Shown in pieces: positions 1 through 12,683 of a stretch of DNA of 64,000 nt. The position numbers and the translations under genes were made by a program. The stretch lies in contig NC_064439.1 in NCBI RefSeq assembly GCF_023343835.1, positions 31,101,933 through 31,165,932 of the forward strand, read 5' to 3'. The stretch's first letter is position 1; every line of letters starts with the position of its first letter. Source of the stretch: Lagopus muta. Lineage: Eukaryota; Chordata; Aves; Galliformes; Phasianidae. The notes under the pieces are model-generated. The model was not told where the DNA came from. It worked only from the letters and a program-made list of their open reading frames with translations, and ran no database searches.

Positions 1-1240
1 CCACTGTTGGAGGTTCACAGAAGTCTTTTTGGCAAGATGAAACTGCTTATCCAGCAGAAGTTCTAAAACTGGGGGGACAAACTGCAGCCTAGCGAATGAA
101 TGGAATGAAAAGTTTTTCACCTTTCCAAGCAATTCTGGCTTAACAGTGTACTGCACTGTTGTGCTGTAGCAACGCTGCATTGCTGGTTAGAAATTACTTG
201 AACGGTCCTAAGTTTCCTGTAGTCATACTGCTTCTCACAGCTTCGCTTTCATCTTTTGTGTCAGTAGAGGAGCAGGAGGAGGTGTAATTAACAATTGAAA
301 GTTCAATTTATGCATTCGTTGGTAAAGAACATGCTGGCAGGGAGAAACTGTTAAGTGAAACGTATTGTTTATATGACTGGAAGGCAGTCATCTGAATGCA
401 AATCATGCAGATAGTTGCTTTTTCTTTGTGAATCTGCTGAGATGGTTTTGCTGTTTACGTCAGATTTGGTAAATGAGGGCAAACTGAGATGAGCAGTAGT
501 TGACTTGGTCAGCTCTGATCAGTGAAGCTCTGCACGGATTTGCTCAGTGCAGTAGAGGAGCAACTTCCCAAAGCACTTGATGTAATTGGCATTTGTCAGA
601 TGCGATCCTCTCTCTGAGGATACTGTTCTATTTCGTGTACGCTGCTGTGTGCGCTATTGAAAGCGATATTCAGGGGAAGCTTCATTTTGAAGTGAGATGC
701 TGGTGATGTTTGGGCTGGCTCTGTGGTTTTTCATTCTTTCACGACTCTCGAGGGTGGCCCATTTGCCTCCAAGACAAAATTGAACCTTTGCATGAACCTG
801 TTGTGTAAGAAGTTGCCCATCCTATCTGTTGATGTTAGCTCTGTGGTTTTGTGAGTGTCTTGGCTCAATAGTGGTAAGATGGTCTAAAGCAGACTCACTA
901 TTTTTTGGTAGCCAGATCTACTGGGTTTCAAACAACACTTCTCTAGCATTACCTGGTCTCACAGAGGACAACTGTAGTTGAGTTGCTGCTCTTGCCTGCC
1001 GGGATGGTGTCTGTTTCTTGCTGCCCCTGTCTGGGCAGTTTTGAGGACAGACCCTAAATGCGCTAAAAGAAACATTAGGAAAGGCATAGGAGGGCACTGA
1101 GTTGGCCATCGAGTTCTTTTAATTTTTACATGTAATTACATAGGAAAAAATTACATGTGATTACACCCTGCCCTCGAGTTACAAGTCTTTGGGATGAAGA
1201 CAGCGTTGGAAGTCGTAGCTACTGGAATGGGAGAGTGACT
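1..1240. other. Upstream flank, no gene recognised
   Basis: AT-leaning, low-CpG sequence with no supported exon, CR1 copy or RNA gene. The short open frames show no family resemblance. It ends with two nearby copies of an ATTACATGT-type sequence (about 1127-1165), just before the CpG-rich block. It is probably the 5' flank or an upstream intron of PALS2. Confidence 0.5.
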
Positions 1241-1480
1241 GAAGGTGCGCGCTGGTGAGAAGGTGAGACGTTTGGGCGCTTGCAAGGAGCGGGAAGATGG
1301 TGTTGGGTCGATTCTGTTCCGGCTCGGAGCGGGAGGTGGGAAGGCCGGCCGGAGCCCCCGCCGTGTCTCTGTGGAAATGTGGCCCGAGCGCTCCCTCTGC
1401 TGGCCGCGCCGTGGCAGCGGAGCCGGCTGGCTGCCCGTGTGCTCCGTGCAGGCGCAGCCAGTGCTGCTCAGCCGTAAGTG
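1240..1480 (+). promoter_or_regulatory. PALS2: Small CpG-rich block, putative PALS2 promoter and first exon
   Basis: This is the only dense CpG cluster in the left half of the window, with many CG dinucleotides and GGCCGGCCGG- and CCGCGCCG-type runs, against a strongly CpG-depleted surround. It lies upstream of PALS2 on the same strand and contains a consensus donor (GTAAGT at 1474). Vertebrate promoters of broadly expressed genes often look like this. No TATA box stands out and the start site cannot be placed. An alternative is an internal alternative promoter, with the main first exon lying left of the window. Confidence 0.55.
1245..1473 (+). other. PALS2: Putative non-coding first exon of PALS2
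   Basis: A CpG-rich stretch ends at GCTCAGCC followed by the strong donor GTAAGT at 1474-1479. PALS2 translation starts only 5 bases into the exon that begins near 23996, so at least one upstream leader exon is required, and this is the best candidate seen. The left boundary is a guess. It contains an upstream ATG at 1297 with A at -3 and G at +4, and that frame stays open to the donor. Transcript data would be needed to confirm the exon and rule out further leader exons in the 22-kb intron. Confidence 0.45.
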
Positions 1481-3720
1481 GCTCAACGCTTTGAAGAAAT
1501 GCGCTGTAGCCAAAACTTGGTACTTTTCAGAATCTTGATCTGATGAATTGGATTTAACAAGGATTCTTCCGTCCGAGTAGAGTATTGCTTGGAAAGGTCA
1601 CTGTGTTCTCTTTGCTGGAACTTTTTTTATTACTCTGTGCTGGGAACATGCTAGTTTACTGCTAAAGGGAATTTATTGGCTGTGAATTGAAGGATATGCA
1701 TTGAACGGGGAAATCGTGGCAAATAGCTCTGGAAACAGCACAGCCTACATTAACAGCAGCAGAACACGCTACTGCAGGCCAGGAAAGCTGTAAGCAGCAA
1801 CAGAAAAACTGTTGAACGGAGTTCAGAAAGAAGTACTGCATTGGTACTAATGAATGAGGAATGGAAAAGAGGTGGGCTGACTTCAGCAGCTGGACTCCTA
1901 TGCTAATAAAGTGGAAGATGTCAGATGTATTGACCTGAGTTATGTGATAATCACAAGAGAGGTAAATGCTTCATACCTGATTCAAAGCCTCCAGTGTTTC
2001 ACATCATTTCTTTCTAGCTGTCCAGAACTTGAGCTTCTGGAATCCAGAAAATTCTAGAAAATCTAGAGTTTTTGTAGATAAGACATAAGTCTAGAACCTT
2101 GTTTGACTGTGCATCTTATTTTTTTTTGTAAAGATGCCCAAACTATTTTGTGACACTTTTGTGTCACAATGGGACTGCCAGAATAGTGCTGTTAGGTCTT
2201 GCTGTAAATGGATACGTAGTTGGATTAAAACTCTTTTTGTGGACCAGTAGGAAAGCCAGAGCTTATGAGAATACACTGTGGAGTTTGTTTTGCTTTTAGG
2301 TAATCTCATTTGTAAGGTACTGCTAAAAGCCTGTAGGGAAACGTCCAGTGGAACCAGTAGGAGTTTTTCTTCGGAGTTGTGAGGATTAGTCTAATTACAG
2401 ATTTGGAAGAAGTGCCTTTGCAAGAAGTTCCCCAAACACTGCTATTTGTTTTGGAATGAAAACTCATAAGGAAAAGTGGAACTTTGTATTCATTCATAGG
2501 TGACTTCTGGGGCTCTGTGATTGTACTCGTTACATGTATCTGATTACTACCGCCAAAGAAGCCCGTTACTCAGAACGTATACTCTTGTACTCAAAATTCT
2601 TTTCTCAGTCTTCATGGCATTATGAAACTTATACACATTTCAAAATTAAAAAAAGAAAATAATCCTTTGGGCCTCCCCACCCCAGGCGTCAGTGATTTTA
2701 CTTTACAAATGTAATTACTGTACTTCCAGAAGGTAATCTCTCTGGACAGCCATAGACTAGTTTGAATTAGATTACTGGTTTTTTTTCTGCAGGGCAAGTT
2801 TTGAGTTTTATTTTTCTGTAATTAATTCAAAATTCAGTTCGCTTTTAATGCTTGCTACTCTTCCTTCTTTCTTGACTAGCATTGCTAAAGATACCTGTAT
2901 TTTAAAGGTTACATTAATTTATAGTCTTATTAGCAGAGTTTCTTAATTTGCAAATATCAGAAATATTTACTTAATAAGCTGAGTAAGCAAACTAAATCAG
3001 TTCTGATTTTCAAGTAAGTCTAGCTAAAGTGATGCTTTTGTCAGATCTGGATCTGACAAACTGAAGTAGTTTGGTAAGAAGCTGTGTGAACAAAATATGT
3101 AATTTCTTTTTACCTCTGTTACGAAGTCTAGGGACATAAAGATGTTAGTATGAAATAAATAGAGGAAAGGGGTTGGTCTTTGGAAAGAACAGTCAAGAAA
3201 ATGTTTTCCCTGTTTTTGTTCATGAGCTTCAGCAGGAAGGATAGTTCTCTGGGTAGCTGACTGTGAGCCATGATGGGAAAATAATTCTGAAGTACTTGTC
3301 TATAACTTTATATAAATGGCCTGTTTATATTTGATTTTAATTGGTTTCAAAAGTAGCTGTGCATTTAACTGCTTAACAGGGAAATCTGCAAAGATGAATA
3401 TATGTGAACCTTGTTGGAGAGTACAGTGCTGCTTTGAAATAGGCGGAAGGAAAATGTTGTCATTCTCTGGTGTAAAGACATTCTGTAGTCAGAACATGGG
3501 TAGAGGCAGTCCATCTTAATTCTGTAGCTGGCATCTGCTGTCACAGTGCAGGAACATTATATGTTCGTGCAAGTTATTTTTTGCTAAATCCAACATTAGT
3601 GGATAAAACTGTTTCTACTTGCATTGTTGGTGAAGTCCTGCAGCCTAGCACATAATACGTTACAAACTTGGAAGTATTTGCTCTTTAATAAGGTAAGTGT
3701 TCAAATGATAAAGAGTTTTC

Positions 3721-3800
3721 ATTGGATCAAACCAAAGGTCCATCTAACTCCATATCTTACTTCCAACATGCAGTGCAGCTTCTGAAACCATCAGAGTCTA
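3721..3800. repeat. Possible ancient interspersed repeat remnant
   Basis: ATTGGATCAAACCAAAGGTCCATCTAACTCCATATCTTACTTCCAAC resembles a dispersed amniote repeat whose common core is ACCAAAGGTCCATCTAGCCCAGTA. The family name and extent cannot be set from this window. Confidence 0.4.
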
Positions 3801-4737
3801 TCGGGAGCTCTTTTTAACATTATTTCTGAATAGTTTTTTCAAGAAGACAAAAGAGAAGCTGTAACATGTTTATTTTGGATGTGTGTGTCTCTTGATAAGG
3901 GAGAGCTGGGGCCAGAACATATAGTGTCTGAATAGCCTTAAATTCAGCTTCCAGATAAAGAACTGTGTAACTGTTCCCAAGTATCTAAATACTATTAACA
4001 ACAAACTTCGGAGAAATTTCTTTATGCTAATCTACAGCAGTGGCAGAATGCAGAATTTAGTGTGTTTTTCATAACTAAAATAACATCGTATGTAATTGCC
4101 CTGGGTCTACACATGACCAACTTCCAAAGAGATTTGATCTTTGTTTTTTTGGTGGGGATTGGAAACTAAGGCAGAGAAAAGACTGACAGTGCTGAAGGCA
4201 CGCAACTGAAAATTTCCAGAAAGAAAGTCCACCTAGTGGGCAGCAAAGGCAACACATCTGCTGCTCTGCTTTTTCTTTTTTCTTTTTTCTTTTTTTTAAC
4301 ATGAGTCACTGGGCAGCAAATGTAAATCCAAAAGGATAATCTAAAACACTGCATGCAAGTAAGCAGCTGTAGGAGTGGCTGCCTGTGAGGAAAGAATTCC
4401 AAATTACTAATGCTGCTCTAAAGAAAGACCCTGCAAGACCTCTCTTCTTCATTTTTTGCTCAATGTTGTTACCTATCTGTCTGAACAGAATGGGATTGTT
4501 ATGATTAATAGGCTGGAGCAAGCAGTCAGTCCATTAAATGTTCTTTAAAAATACATGTTTGTTACTGTTTGTGTTTGTACACATATACTCACGGGCATAC
4601 ATATACAGTGGATTTTTTTATATAGTATTTTATATACATGTTAAGAATATGTGCAAACATATATATGTGTAAAAAAACAGAGCTCTTGTCTTTAAAGAAA
4701 AAGCCCAGCATTCATAACCTGTCCAGGAAAGAAACCT

Positions 4738-4961
4738 CAGGAGAGGTTCAGGTTGGATGTAGGAAAAACATTATTCTCTGCTGGAATGGTGCTGCAGTGG
4801 CACAGGCTGCCCGGGGAGGTGGTGGAGTCAGTGTCCCTGGGGGTGTTCAAGAACCATGGAGATGTGGCACTGAGGGACGTGGTCAGTGGGCATGGTGGGG
4901 ATGAACAGACAGTTGGACTGGATGATCTTAGAGGTCTTTTCCAACTTTAATGATTGTATGA
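4738..4961 (+). mobile_element. CR1 LINE, 5'-truncated 3' end
   Basis: Degenerate CR1 ORF2 tail and 3' UTR with CAGGCTGCCCGGGGAGG, GATGATCTTAGAGGTCTTTTCC and a decayed terminal ATGATTGTATGA. It lies in sense orientation to PALS2. Confidence 0.9.
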
Positions 4962-5661
4962 AAGTATAAAAAGGAACTAAGCGTACAAGTTATTTTCCCT
5001 AAGCAATCTCCCAGAGTCTAGCTAATGTGTAACTTGAGGATGTTTTAAACTGGATTTCTGTGGACTGTTCATTTTATTTATATGGTATACTTTTACTATT
5101 CATGATGCTTCCATGCAAAACTAGTTCAACTTCTTCCTGGACGGGTATTCATACATAATTTGCTGTTGTGCACTGGAGATCTATTTGACTAAACATGAGA
5201 AACTCTTATCCTGGATTACTCTTTAGTTTCTTTAAATAATTGATATGGATTTTCTCTGCAGCACTTGCTAACTGAGATGTGATATCTGTATCTTTGTAGC
5301 CTACTATGAGGACTGAGCCTGTACTGGTTTTCATTTTGGTAATAGAGCTGGAGGTAAGTTTGCAACAGATTAATGATTACCCATATATGTAACTTAGGAA
5401 ACATGTCAGGCTGACAAGATGTCTCACGGATTTTGTTGTCATTGACTATTGCTGCCTTATGATGTGTCCAGTTGAAACAGCAGAAGGATACTTAGCCTCC
5501 AAGTGCAGGAGCCTGTTTGCCTGTTTACCTGCTCTTCAGAAACCTGTCTGTTGTTGTAGGACTTCTTTCTTCTCAACACATCTTCCACACAGGCATCCTG
5601 TATGTGAGGTGGACCTAGCCTTGGCTTATATCTTTGTGTAGTTTTAAAGGCTCTCTTGTGC

Positions 5662-6117
5662 CACAGAATCACAGAATAGCCAGGGTTGGAAGGGTCCTCA
5701 AGGATCATGAATCTCCAAACCCCCCTGCCACATGCAGGACCACCAACCTCCCCATTTAATACTAGACCAGGCTGCCCAGGGCCCCATCCAGTCTGGCCTT
5801 GAACATCTCCAGGGACAGGGCATCCACAGCCTCTCTGGGCAGCCTGTTCCAGCACCTCACCACTCTCATAGTAAAGAACTTCTCCCTGACATCCAACCCA
5901 AATCTTCCCTCCCTCAGCTTAAAACCATTTCCCCTTGTCCTGCTGTTATCTACCCTTTCAAAGAGTTGATTGCCCTCCTGTTTGTAGGCTCCCTTTAGGT
6001 ACTGAAAGGCTGCAATGAGGTCACCCCACAGCCTTCTTTTGTCCAGGCTGATCAAGCCCAGCTCCCTCAGTCTGTCTTCACAGGGGAGGTGCTCCAGTCC
6101 CCTGATCATCTTTGTGC
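5662..6117 (-). mobile_element. CR1 LINE copy with uninterrupted ORF2 tail
   Basis: A 456-base antisense CR1 starting with the reversed 3' tail (ACAGAATCACAGAAT). The minus-strand frame from 6109 to 5762 encodes 115 residues of the reverse-transcriptase ORF2 C-terminus without a stop ([26 protein letters not shown]). It is 5'-truncated and so cannot be autonomous. It is closest to the copy at 58428-58770. Confidence 0.94.
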
Positions 6118-6472
6118 CACAGGTGTGTTTTTAATGAACACAAAATGATGCAGTGTGGTGGGGTTAGTCGATCATTTTAGTAGTTTGAGTTTTGGATTGG
6201 TGGGTCATAAAGTCCTGCATGAACCTACTGTGCTCAGAAACCATTGTGCTTATAATGGGTGGTCATCTGAAGCTAGGTTAGCAAGAGAAATACTCCTTTA
6301 AGTTTGTCTGGCAGCACTGTGCTCGGGAAGCAGATTTTTCAATCATCCTGTGGAAACGCATGGACAGTAAGGAAATAATCATCTGTTTCAGTTTGCTGTG
6401 ATTAAATAAAAAAAAGCAAGAAAAACATTCTTCCTGAAGTTCATCCTTATGTTTTCCTGAATTTAGACTCAA

Positions 6473-6662
6473 CCTCTTTACAGTAAGGATGAGGGAACAC
6501 TGGAAGAGGATGCCCATGGAGGTGGTGGAGTCTCCTGTGGAGATACTCAAGACCCATGGATGCCCACTTGTCAGCCTGCCATAGGGAACCTTCATTGGCA
6601 CAGAGGATGGACTCGGTGATCTCTTGAGGTCCCTTCCAACACCTAGAATTCTGTGATTCTGT
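6473..6662 (+). mobile_element. CR1 LINE 3' fragment
   Basis: A degenerate CR1 3' end with GGAGGTGGTGGAGTCTCC, GATCTCTTGAGGTCCCTTCCAAC and terminal ATTCTGTGATTCTGTG. Confidence 0.9.
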
Positions 6663-9600
6663 GTAACTATAGCAGCTGGCTTATCTTTTACTTTAATCAT
6701 TCTGCAGGCAACTAGCAGTTTGATACGCTCAGTATTGTTTGGGAAACACTTCCATTTTTATAGTAACACATAGTGACTTCTAAGATGCCAGAAAATACAT
6801 TTTTGTAAGTTCTTGGTTTAGTCCTCTGATGCAATTGAAAAGGTTGGAGATAGGAATTCTAGACCATCTGGTGTTAAAGGTGAACAGGAAATGTACTTTG
6901 ATCAGTGAAATCAGCCTGATATGAGATCTTAGAACCCGACCAGTGGTTGCTGTACAAAATAGAGCCATAGTGTTATAGAAATAGTTTCTACTACCTGTGG
7001 GAATATGATGACATTGACCCAGAGAGACAGGGCTTTTTTTTTCCTCTTTGCTTTTCAGCAAAGTCCCATTTTCATGCTTATTGACAAAAGTCAAAGTTCT
7101 TGTGTTTAATCCTTTCATTGGTCAGTGGAAGAAAGAAGCAGCATCCCAACAAAATGCTAAAAAATATTTTTTCAAGGTGACGTTCTTACTGCCTTTGAAC
7201 AAGAAATGTCACTGGCAGAACTGTAGTTTGGGATAAGTGGAATATATTCTATGTAAGTTCTCAGCCTTGACGTAAGTTGTCAAGTGTATAAAAGTACCAG
7301 TGGTTCAGTTACCAAGAACAAGATTAGACTTCTTGAAGTGCTCTTTCTTCTTGGGATAAGACATTTTGATTGCATTGGATAAAACAAATAGTCCTTTTTT
7401 AAGTTTATAAGTAATACAGCAGCTGAAATTGCACTAGAAGGTCAAGTGTTCCTCTAACCATTGATTGTCGCTGAGAGAAGTGACAATGTTATATCTGTTC
7501 CATTCTCAAAATAGCTGAATTTGATCTTCTGAAAGTAAGGGCCATGTAGAGGTGTTTTTTCTCTTAGTGGAGTAACATAATCTTGGGAAGAAAACTGAGG
7601 TGAAATGCAACATGCATATACTTCTTGTATAGAAGTGGGGTGGGAAGCAAATGGGAAGCAGTAAAAATTTCAGCAAATATTCTCTAGAATTACTAGGTTA
7701 TCTGTAATCAAGACTGAAGTCCTACTAAAGCTTTTATTGCATTGTTTTTAGAGTTAATTGGCAACTTCTGCCTGAGTTAACTGGATGAAAAAAGGCAAAA
7801 AAAAGTGAAGAGTCATCAAGACTATAAAAATACTGGCCATTTGTTAAAATAGAATTTAAGCATGTTAGGCAGGTCTCCAAATGTCTGTAGCACAGATTGT
7901 TTTTAATCAAAATACTTATCCTTCTAGTTGCAGCTAAGAAGCCATTTTGATTTTAGCTTCCACACTGTTTCCTAAGAATTTAGGTGTACTTTGGAAATAA
8001 GAGAGTTTTCTTAGGTAAACAGAAATAAGCAATGAATGGAAGGATAGTTGATAGCATTTTATTAGGGATATATTGGTATGAATAACCTTTGAGAACCAAG
8101 TGGGTTAATCAGGACTTACTTACGCTATGTGACATTTCACAGATTGAAGTTAAATGTATGCAAATACCTCATCAGCTTCTCTTGAGGGGATCTGAATGTA
8201 AACCTCAGAATGAACTTTCCATTCAGTAATTCGCTTCCTTCTTGTTTGCTCATTTTCTCTGGCCTAATTCTCAGAAACAACTGTAGTGAATACCTTAACT
8301 TTGGAGTCACTGGAACTACTTATCTGCTTGCAGCTGAGCATACACTTACATCTTTTCAGCAATATTTAGCAAGAACTCATGCCTCCTATGGAATCTCACT
8401 TCCTACTAATACTGTCTAAAGAATTTTTTTTTTAAGACGGTAGTCTGAAATGATGATACGTGGTGACAAATTGAACCCTAAGCTTTTGGGAGCCTGTGCA
8501 GTCAGCATAATGTAATTGTTCTTGTAGAAATGCCAGGCTATATACATGGACAGGTGGAGCAGATGGCAGTCCCATTTGAGTGCTCCCCTTCCCAGCATAG
8601 TGAAAGCACTCTTTTTCAGTGCTAGACTGTACAAAAAGGACAGCTGTGTTTCCTGTGCCATCAGTTGGAACGGGCTGTAGGCATATATTTACATTTATTT
8701 TTTTCCTTCTCAGCCACTCCTTCTACTGTATCTAGTTTTAGTAACTTCATCATAATGTATTATTTTCTTTCTAGTCTTTTTCTGCCTTTTATTTAATAGA
8801 ATTTGAAATTATTCACTGCTAAATAGCTGTCCAGGGCTTTGGGGCCTCAAACACAGTTTTACTCTTTGTGTTAGAGGTGACCAGCTTCTTCAGTTTGTAC
8901 TAGGGTTTAACTTCTGGGTGAATATTGTAAGCACTTATGGTGGGTGGAGTATGAGCACATACATTTGTGTAATAGCTTGTATAAGTTCGAAGTGCACAAA
9001 GCAGATGGCTGCAAAAAAACCACCACAGATAATCTTACACTGAGACCATCTTGAATTGCTGCATCCCAGTGATGATCAAACTCACAAAAATGTTTTCCAT
9101 CCCTCCCAAATGTCTTATCAGTGAAAACTTCCGAAGGATTTAAATCAGCCAGATCTTTTATTGGAAGCTTCTTTGTAGTAGGTATCAAAAATAACACATC
9201 TCTTAAGTTTGTTTTGGGTGCTTTTATTGTACTGTGTCTTCTGGAATCTATATCCCCTCCTTGAAGAATATAGAACACTGTGTGGTATGTTAGCTTTGTT
9301 AGCATGCTGGATTCAGCTGTGGGTAATTCAAGCATGTTGTTTGTCCTGAGGTAATCAGTGGATTTGCTAATACTTAATTTTATTTGAACTCCATACTTGT
9401 AGGAACAGAGAAGACTGTCACCTCTTTAGAAGGCTGACACCTTTAGAAAGAGGTGTAAAATCCATTGGCATTAAACTCAATTTAGTGCTTATGGTAAAAA
9501 ATCTGAATTGCTGATTCTGAATCATAGTTCACATGTCCAGTCTTGTCTTTGGATGTCTGCATGTCTAGTTGCTTCCTACACTTCCTTCTCTTCCTTTAGT

Positions 9601-10983
9601 CCAGTGTATGCTGATAATATAGGTGAGGGGAGTTACATGGAGAGCAAGGATGGGTTTACAGATTCCATCACTGTAAAAAATGGTTACCAGGCACATGGGA
9701 CCAAGAAATTGCAATGCACCTTGGTGTATGCTGCCTGAGCTTGATAAATATGCTCACAATTCATTCATTAAGTGTGCACGCATACACATGTGTGCCCACA
9801 CAAATGCACACGCTCAAAATAAAATAAATTTGAGCATGTAAAATTTCAAGTAATTGCATTTTGAATTCCAAGTAATTACGATCTGTTAAAAATATTCACA
9901 AGACTATTTAATTCTCAACCTTTTTGGCCTTGATTTAATCCTATGTCGAGCTGAAAAATGATGCATACTTGATAGTATCTTTTTCCTTCATAGCCCTTAT
10001 TGCCCACTGTACTGGACAGGAAGATTGTAATTTGAAAAATGAAATTTTAAATATAGAGACTTAGCTTTTTTTTTTTTTTTTTTTGAACCAGTGCTGCAGG
10101 AGCTATTTTCAGACCAGTCTCTCTGGTATTAAAAAGTAAGTGTTGATTCCTTCTGTGTGAAAGCTGGCCTATGTGGGTCTGAAAACTTATGCTGAGGAGT
10201 GATGTGGTGTTTAAATCCTGACACTGTGTTTAGAAAAACAGACGTTCTGCCAGCACTTCTGCAGTTGAGAAAGCCTCTTTCATGTTTCAGCTGCTTCAGA
10301 CACTGAATGCAAATTCCTTCTTATGGAATCAAGTGCCATTGCTATTTGCTACCATGGCAAGTTTCTATAGAGAAATCCCTGGTGCCATCAGTAAGCTTGA
10401 TTCATGGAAATGGTATTGTATTAATGGGAAAAAAAAATTCAAGCAGTGTACTGTACTATTATTGCTGCTAAATACTCTTCTAAATTGCATGTTATTAAAG
10501 GAGTTTCAACATGACACTCTGCTCCTTTTAATGGCTCCCTATGTGCAGACAAACACTGTGATGTGGACCAGTTATCCAGTGAGTGGTTGGTGACTGAGCT
10601 TGTGCTTTTATTGCTCTGCCATTGGATTTGTCCACAGATGATGTTCTGGCTATCTGCATGTAGTTTATTTATATCCATTTTCTCAAGCTATTTTTCCCTC
10701 CCCAGCTGTGCCAGAAAGCAAACTGAGGTCTGGCTTTGCACACACATGTGGGTTATGTATAGCATGCTTGTAGCTGAGCTGCTGGAATCTGTTAATTAAG
10801 AGAAGTGTGTGCTCAAGCTGCTTAGAAATTGCAGCTGCTTTTTGATGAGGGGACTGCTGGCCAGTCTCAGTCTCGAATGTTAGTCTTGGTTCTTCCACCC
10901 CATGACCAGTGCAGTGTGTGAAGGTATGCTGCAGGCCATGCTAACATACATGGTGTCCTAAAAGTTGAAGCAGAATTCAGATT

Positions 10984-11168
10984 TCATAGAATCATAGAAT
11001 ATCTAGAGTTGGAAAGGACTCATAAGGAGCACTGAGTCCAACTCCTGGCTCCACACAGGATGACCCAAAAATTAGACCAAATGTTTGGGAGTGTTGTCTG
11101 AATGCTTCTTGAACTCTTGTAAGCTCAGTAGTGAGATGACTGCCCTGGAGAGCCTCTTCCAGTGCCCT
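10984..11168 (-). mobile_element. CR1 LINE 3' fragment
   Basis: It begins TCATAGAATCATAGAAT, then GAGTTGGAAAGGACTCATAA and GAGTCCAACTCCTGGCTCC, typical of a reversed CR1 3' UTR. It is truncated after about 185 bases. Confidence 0.9.
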
Positions 11169-12628
11169 ACAACCTTTCTATTTGTGTTTTATTTCTATTT
11201 CCTAGAGGAAAATCAATGAAAAATAGAGATTTCGAGGGAGTGGGGAAAAGGGAGTGGAACCAAAGAAAACCAGCAAAACCAATCAAACAGATTGATTTGC
11301 TTTTTTTGAAGAGGGATTTGCACTTTCTGAAAATGCATAATCTCATAGACTAGGTTTTGTTTCAGGCCTTTCAAAATGATGGGGAAAAATAAGGTCATTT
11401 AACTTCAATGCTGAATTTGCATAGCCAATGACTACTTCATCTATTTGATTCTTGCTTCTTTTATGTTCTGTATGGCCAATATAGCTGGTCAGTATAGTAC
11501 TTGTTTTCCATTTCCAGTGGCTATGATTGTTATGAATGACTTTTCATCTTGTAACATCCAGAAAACACTGAGTATTTTAGCATTATGGAAGAAGACATCA
11601 TTGCCCTTTTAAGTTCACTCAGGAACTTGACAATAACTTTATGTTAAATTATTCCACCATCTTAGAGTTAGTTCTGTTCAAAAAACCAATTTATCCACAG
11701 GAGGGTACATTGCTCTCTTTTTATATATCTCTCAGGCCCAATACACTTCTGGTAAAGAGGAATTTAATGGGGAGTATAATAAGCAGAAACTACTGTGGAT
11801 GGGACTGACTGCCCTGAGAACTCATTTAGTGTGATGAAACAGTCCTCTTAACTGCCATGCTGAAGACAGTTGGCAAAGCAATTACTCTTCTAGGTCAAGA
11901 CCCTGGCTTCATAAAACCTTCTTGTGGAAAAGCCAAAACATGAAATTATTTATCTGTTGCAGTGGGATTCCAAAATTGGGGATGGAGAAGAGTTATAGTA
12001 CCTAACTTGCTGTTTCTGATTTTGCATAGGGGGATTTTAACTGGCTATTTTGAGAGTCTTCTCCACTTTTTTGTTGATGGACTTATATTCTAAGTCATTC
12101 TGACTACTGATACTGAAGTCACTCACTGGGCCTGGAAACTTGTGCAAATTTGAGAGATTCCATAGCCAAGAAACCAATGGGGATCATCACTCTATGAAGG
12201 TACTGCTTGAACTAACATCTGTCTCTCTCCTCTCTTCCCACCCCAACCTTCTCTGAGACCCCTGAGCAATAGAACTGAGGGTCAAAGACAAGAAAGTCAG
12301 ACAGCTTTTACTATGCCACTGTAAATGGGATCGAAGATAGCATACACGGATGTGTGTGAGCTGTTTTAAAGAAACAGCAATTTGAGTTTGCAGATTAGAA
12401 AGAAATGTTCTTGAAGTTTCTTTAAATTTCTTCCTCTCTGTAGTTTTTCTCATGTTTCTCTCATGTTTCAGACTATGGACAATTTGATAGTGACGTCACT
12501 TTAAAATGAAAGCATGTTATGAAAGAGGTCATGAAGCCTTGATAGACTGTATTCTTTGATTAAGTTCTGCAGTGCTGTGGACTGTCCAAGATGGAAAGTT
12601 TAGCTACCTTTGCATTTACCAGAATTTC

Positions 12629-12637
12629 TTTTTTTTT

Positions 12638-12668
<31 letters not shown>

Positions 12669-12683
12669 GGGGGGGAGGGGGGG
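12629..12683 (+). repeat. T19-G28-A-G7 homopolymer block
   Basis: A run of 19 T (12629-12647) passes directly into 28 G (12648-12675), then one A and 7 G. The G run can form G-quadruplex structures and is prone to length error in sequencing. Confidence 0.95.

Noticed and set aside
1151..1513. 120-codon minus-strand and several plus-strand open frames in the CpG block
   Set aside because: CpG-rich DNA has few stop codons by chance. No conserved protein is visible. Only the uORF consequence was kept as a finding.
5762..6109. 115-codon minus-strand open frame
   Set aside because: It is the ORF2 tail of a 5'-truncated CR1 element and not a host gene. The same holds for 18297-18740 and 31121-31402.
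9760..9835. CA/TG-rich stretch that might be a microsatellite
   Set aside because: The CACA and TGTG pieces are broken and never form a real repeat array.
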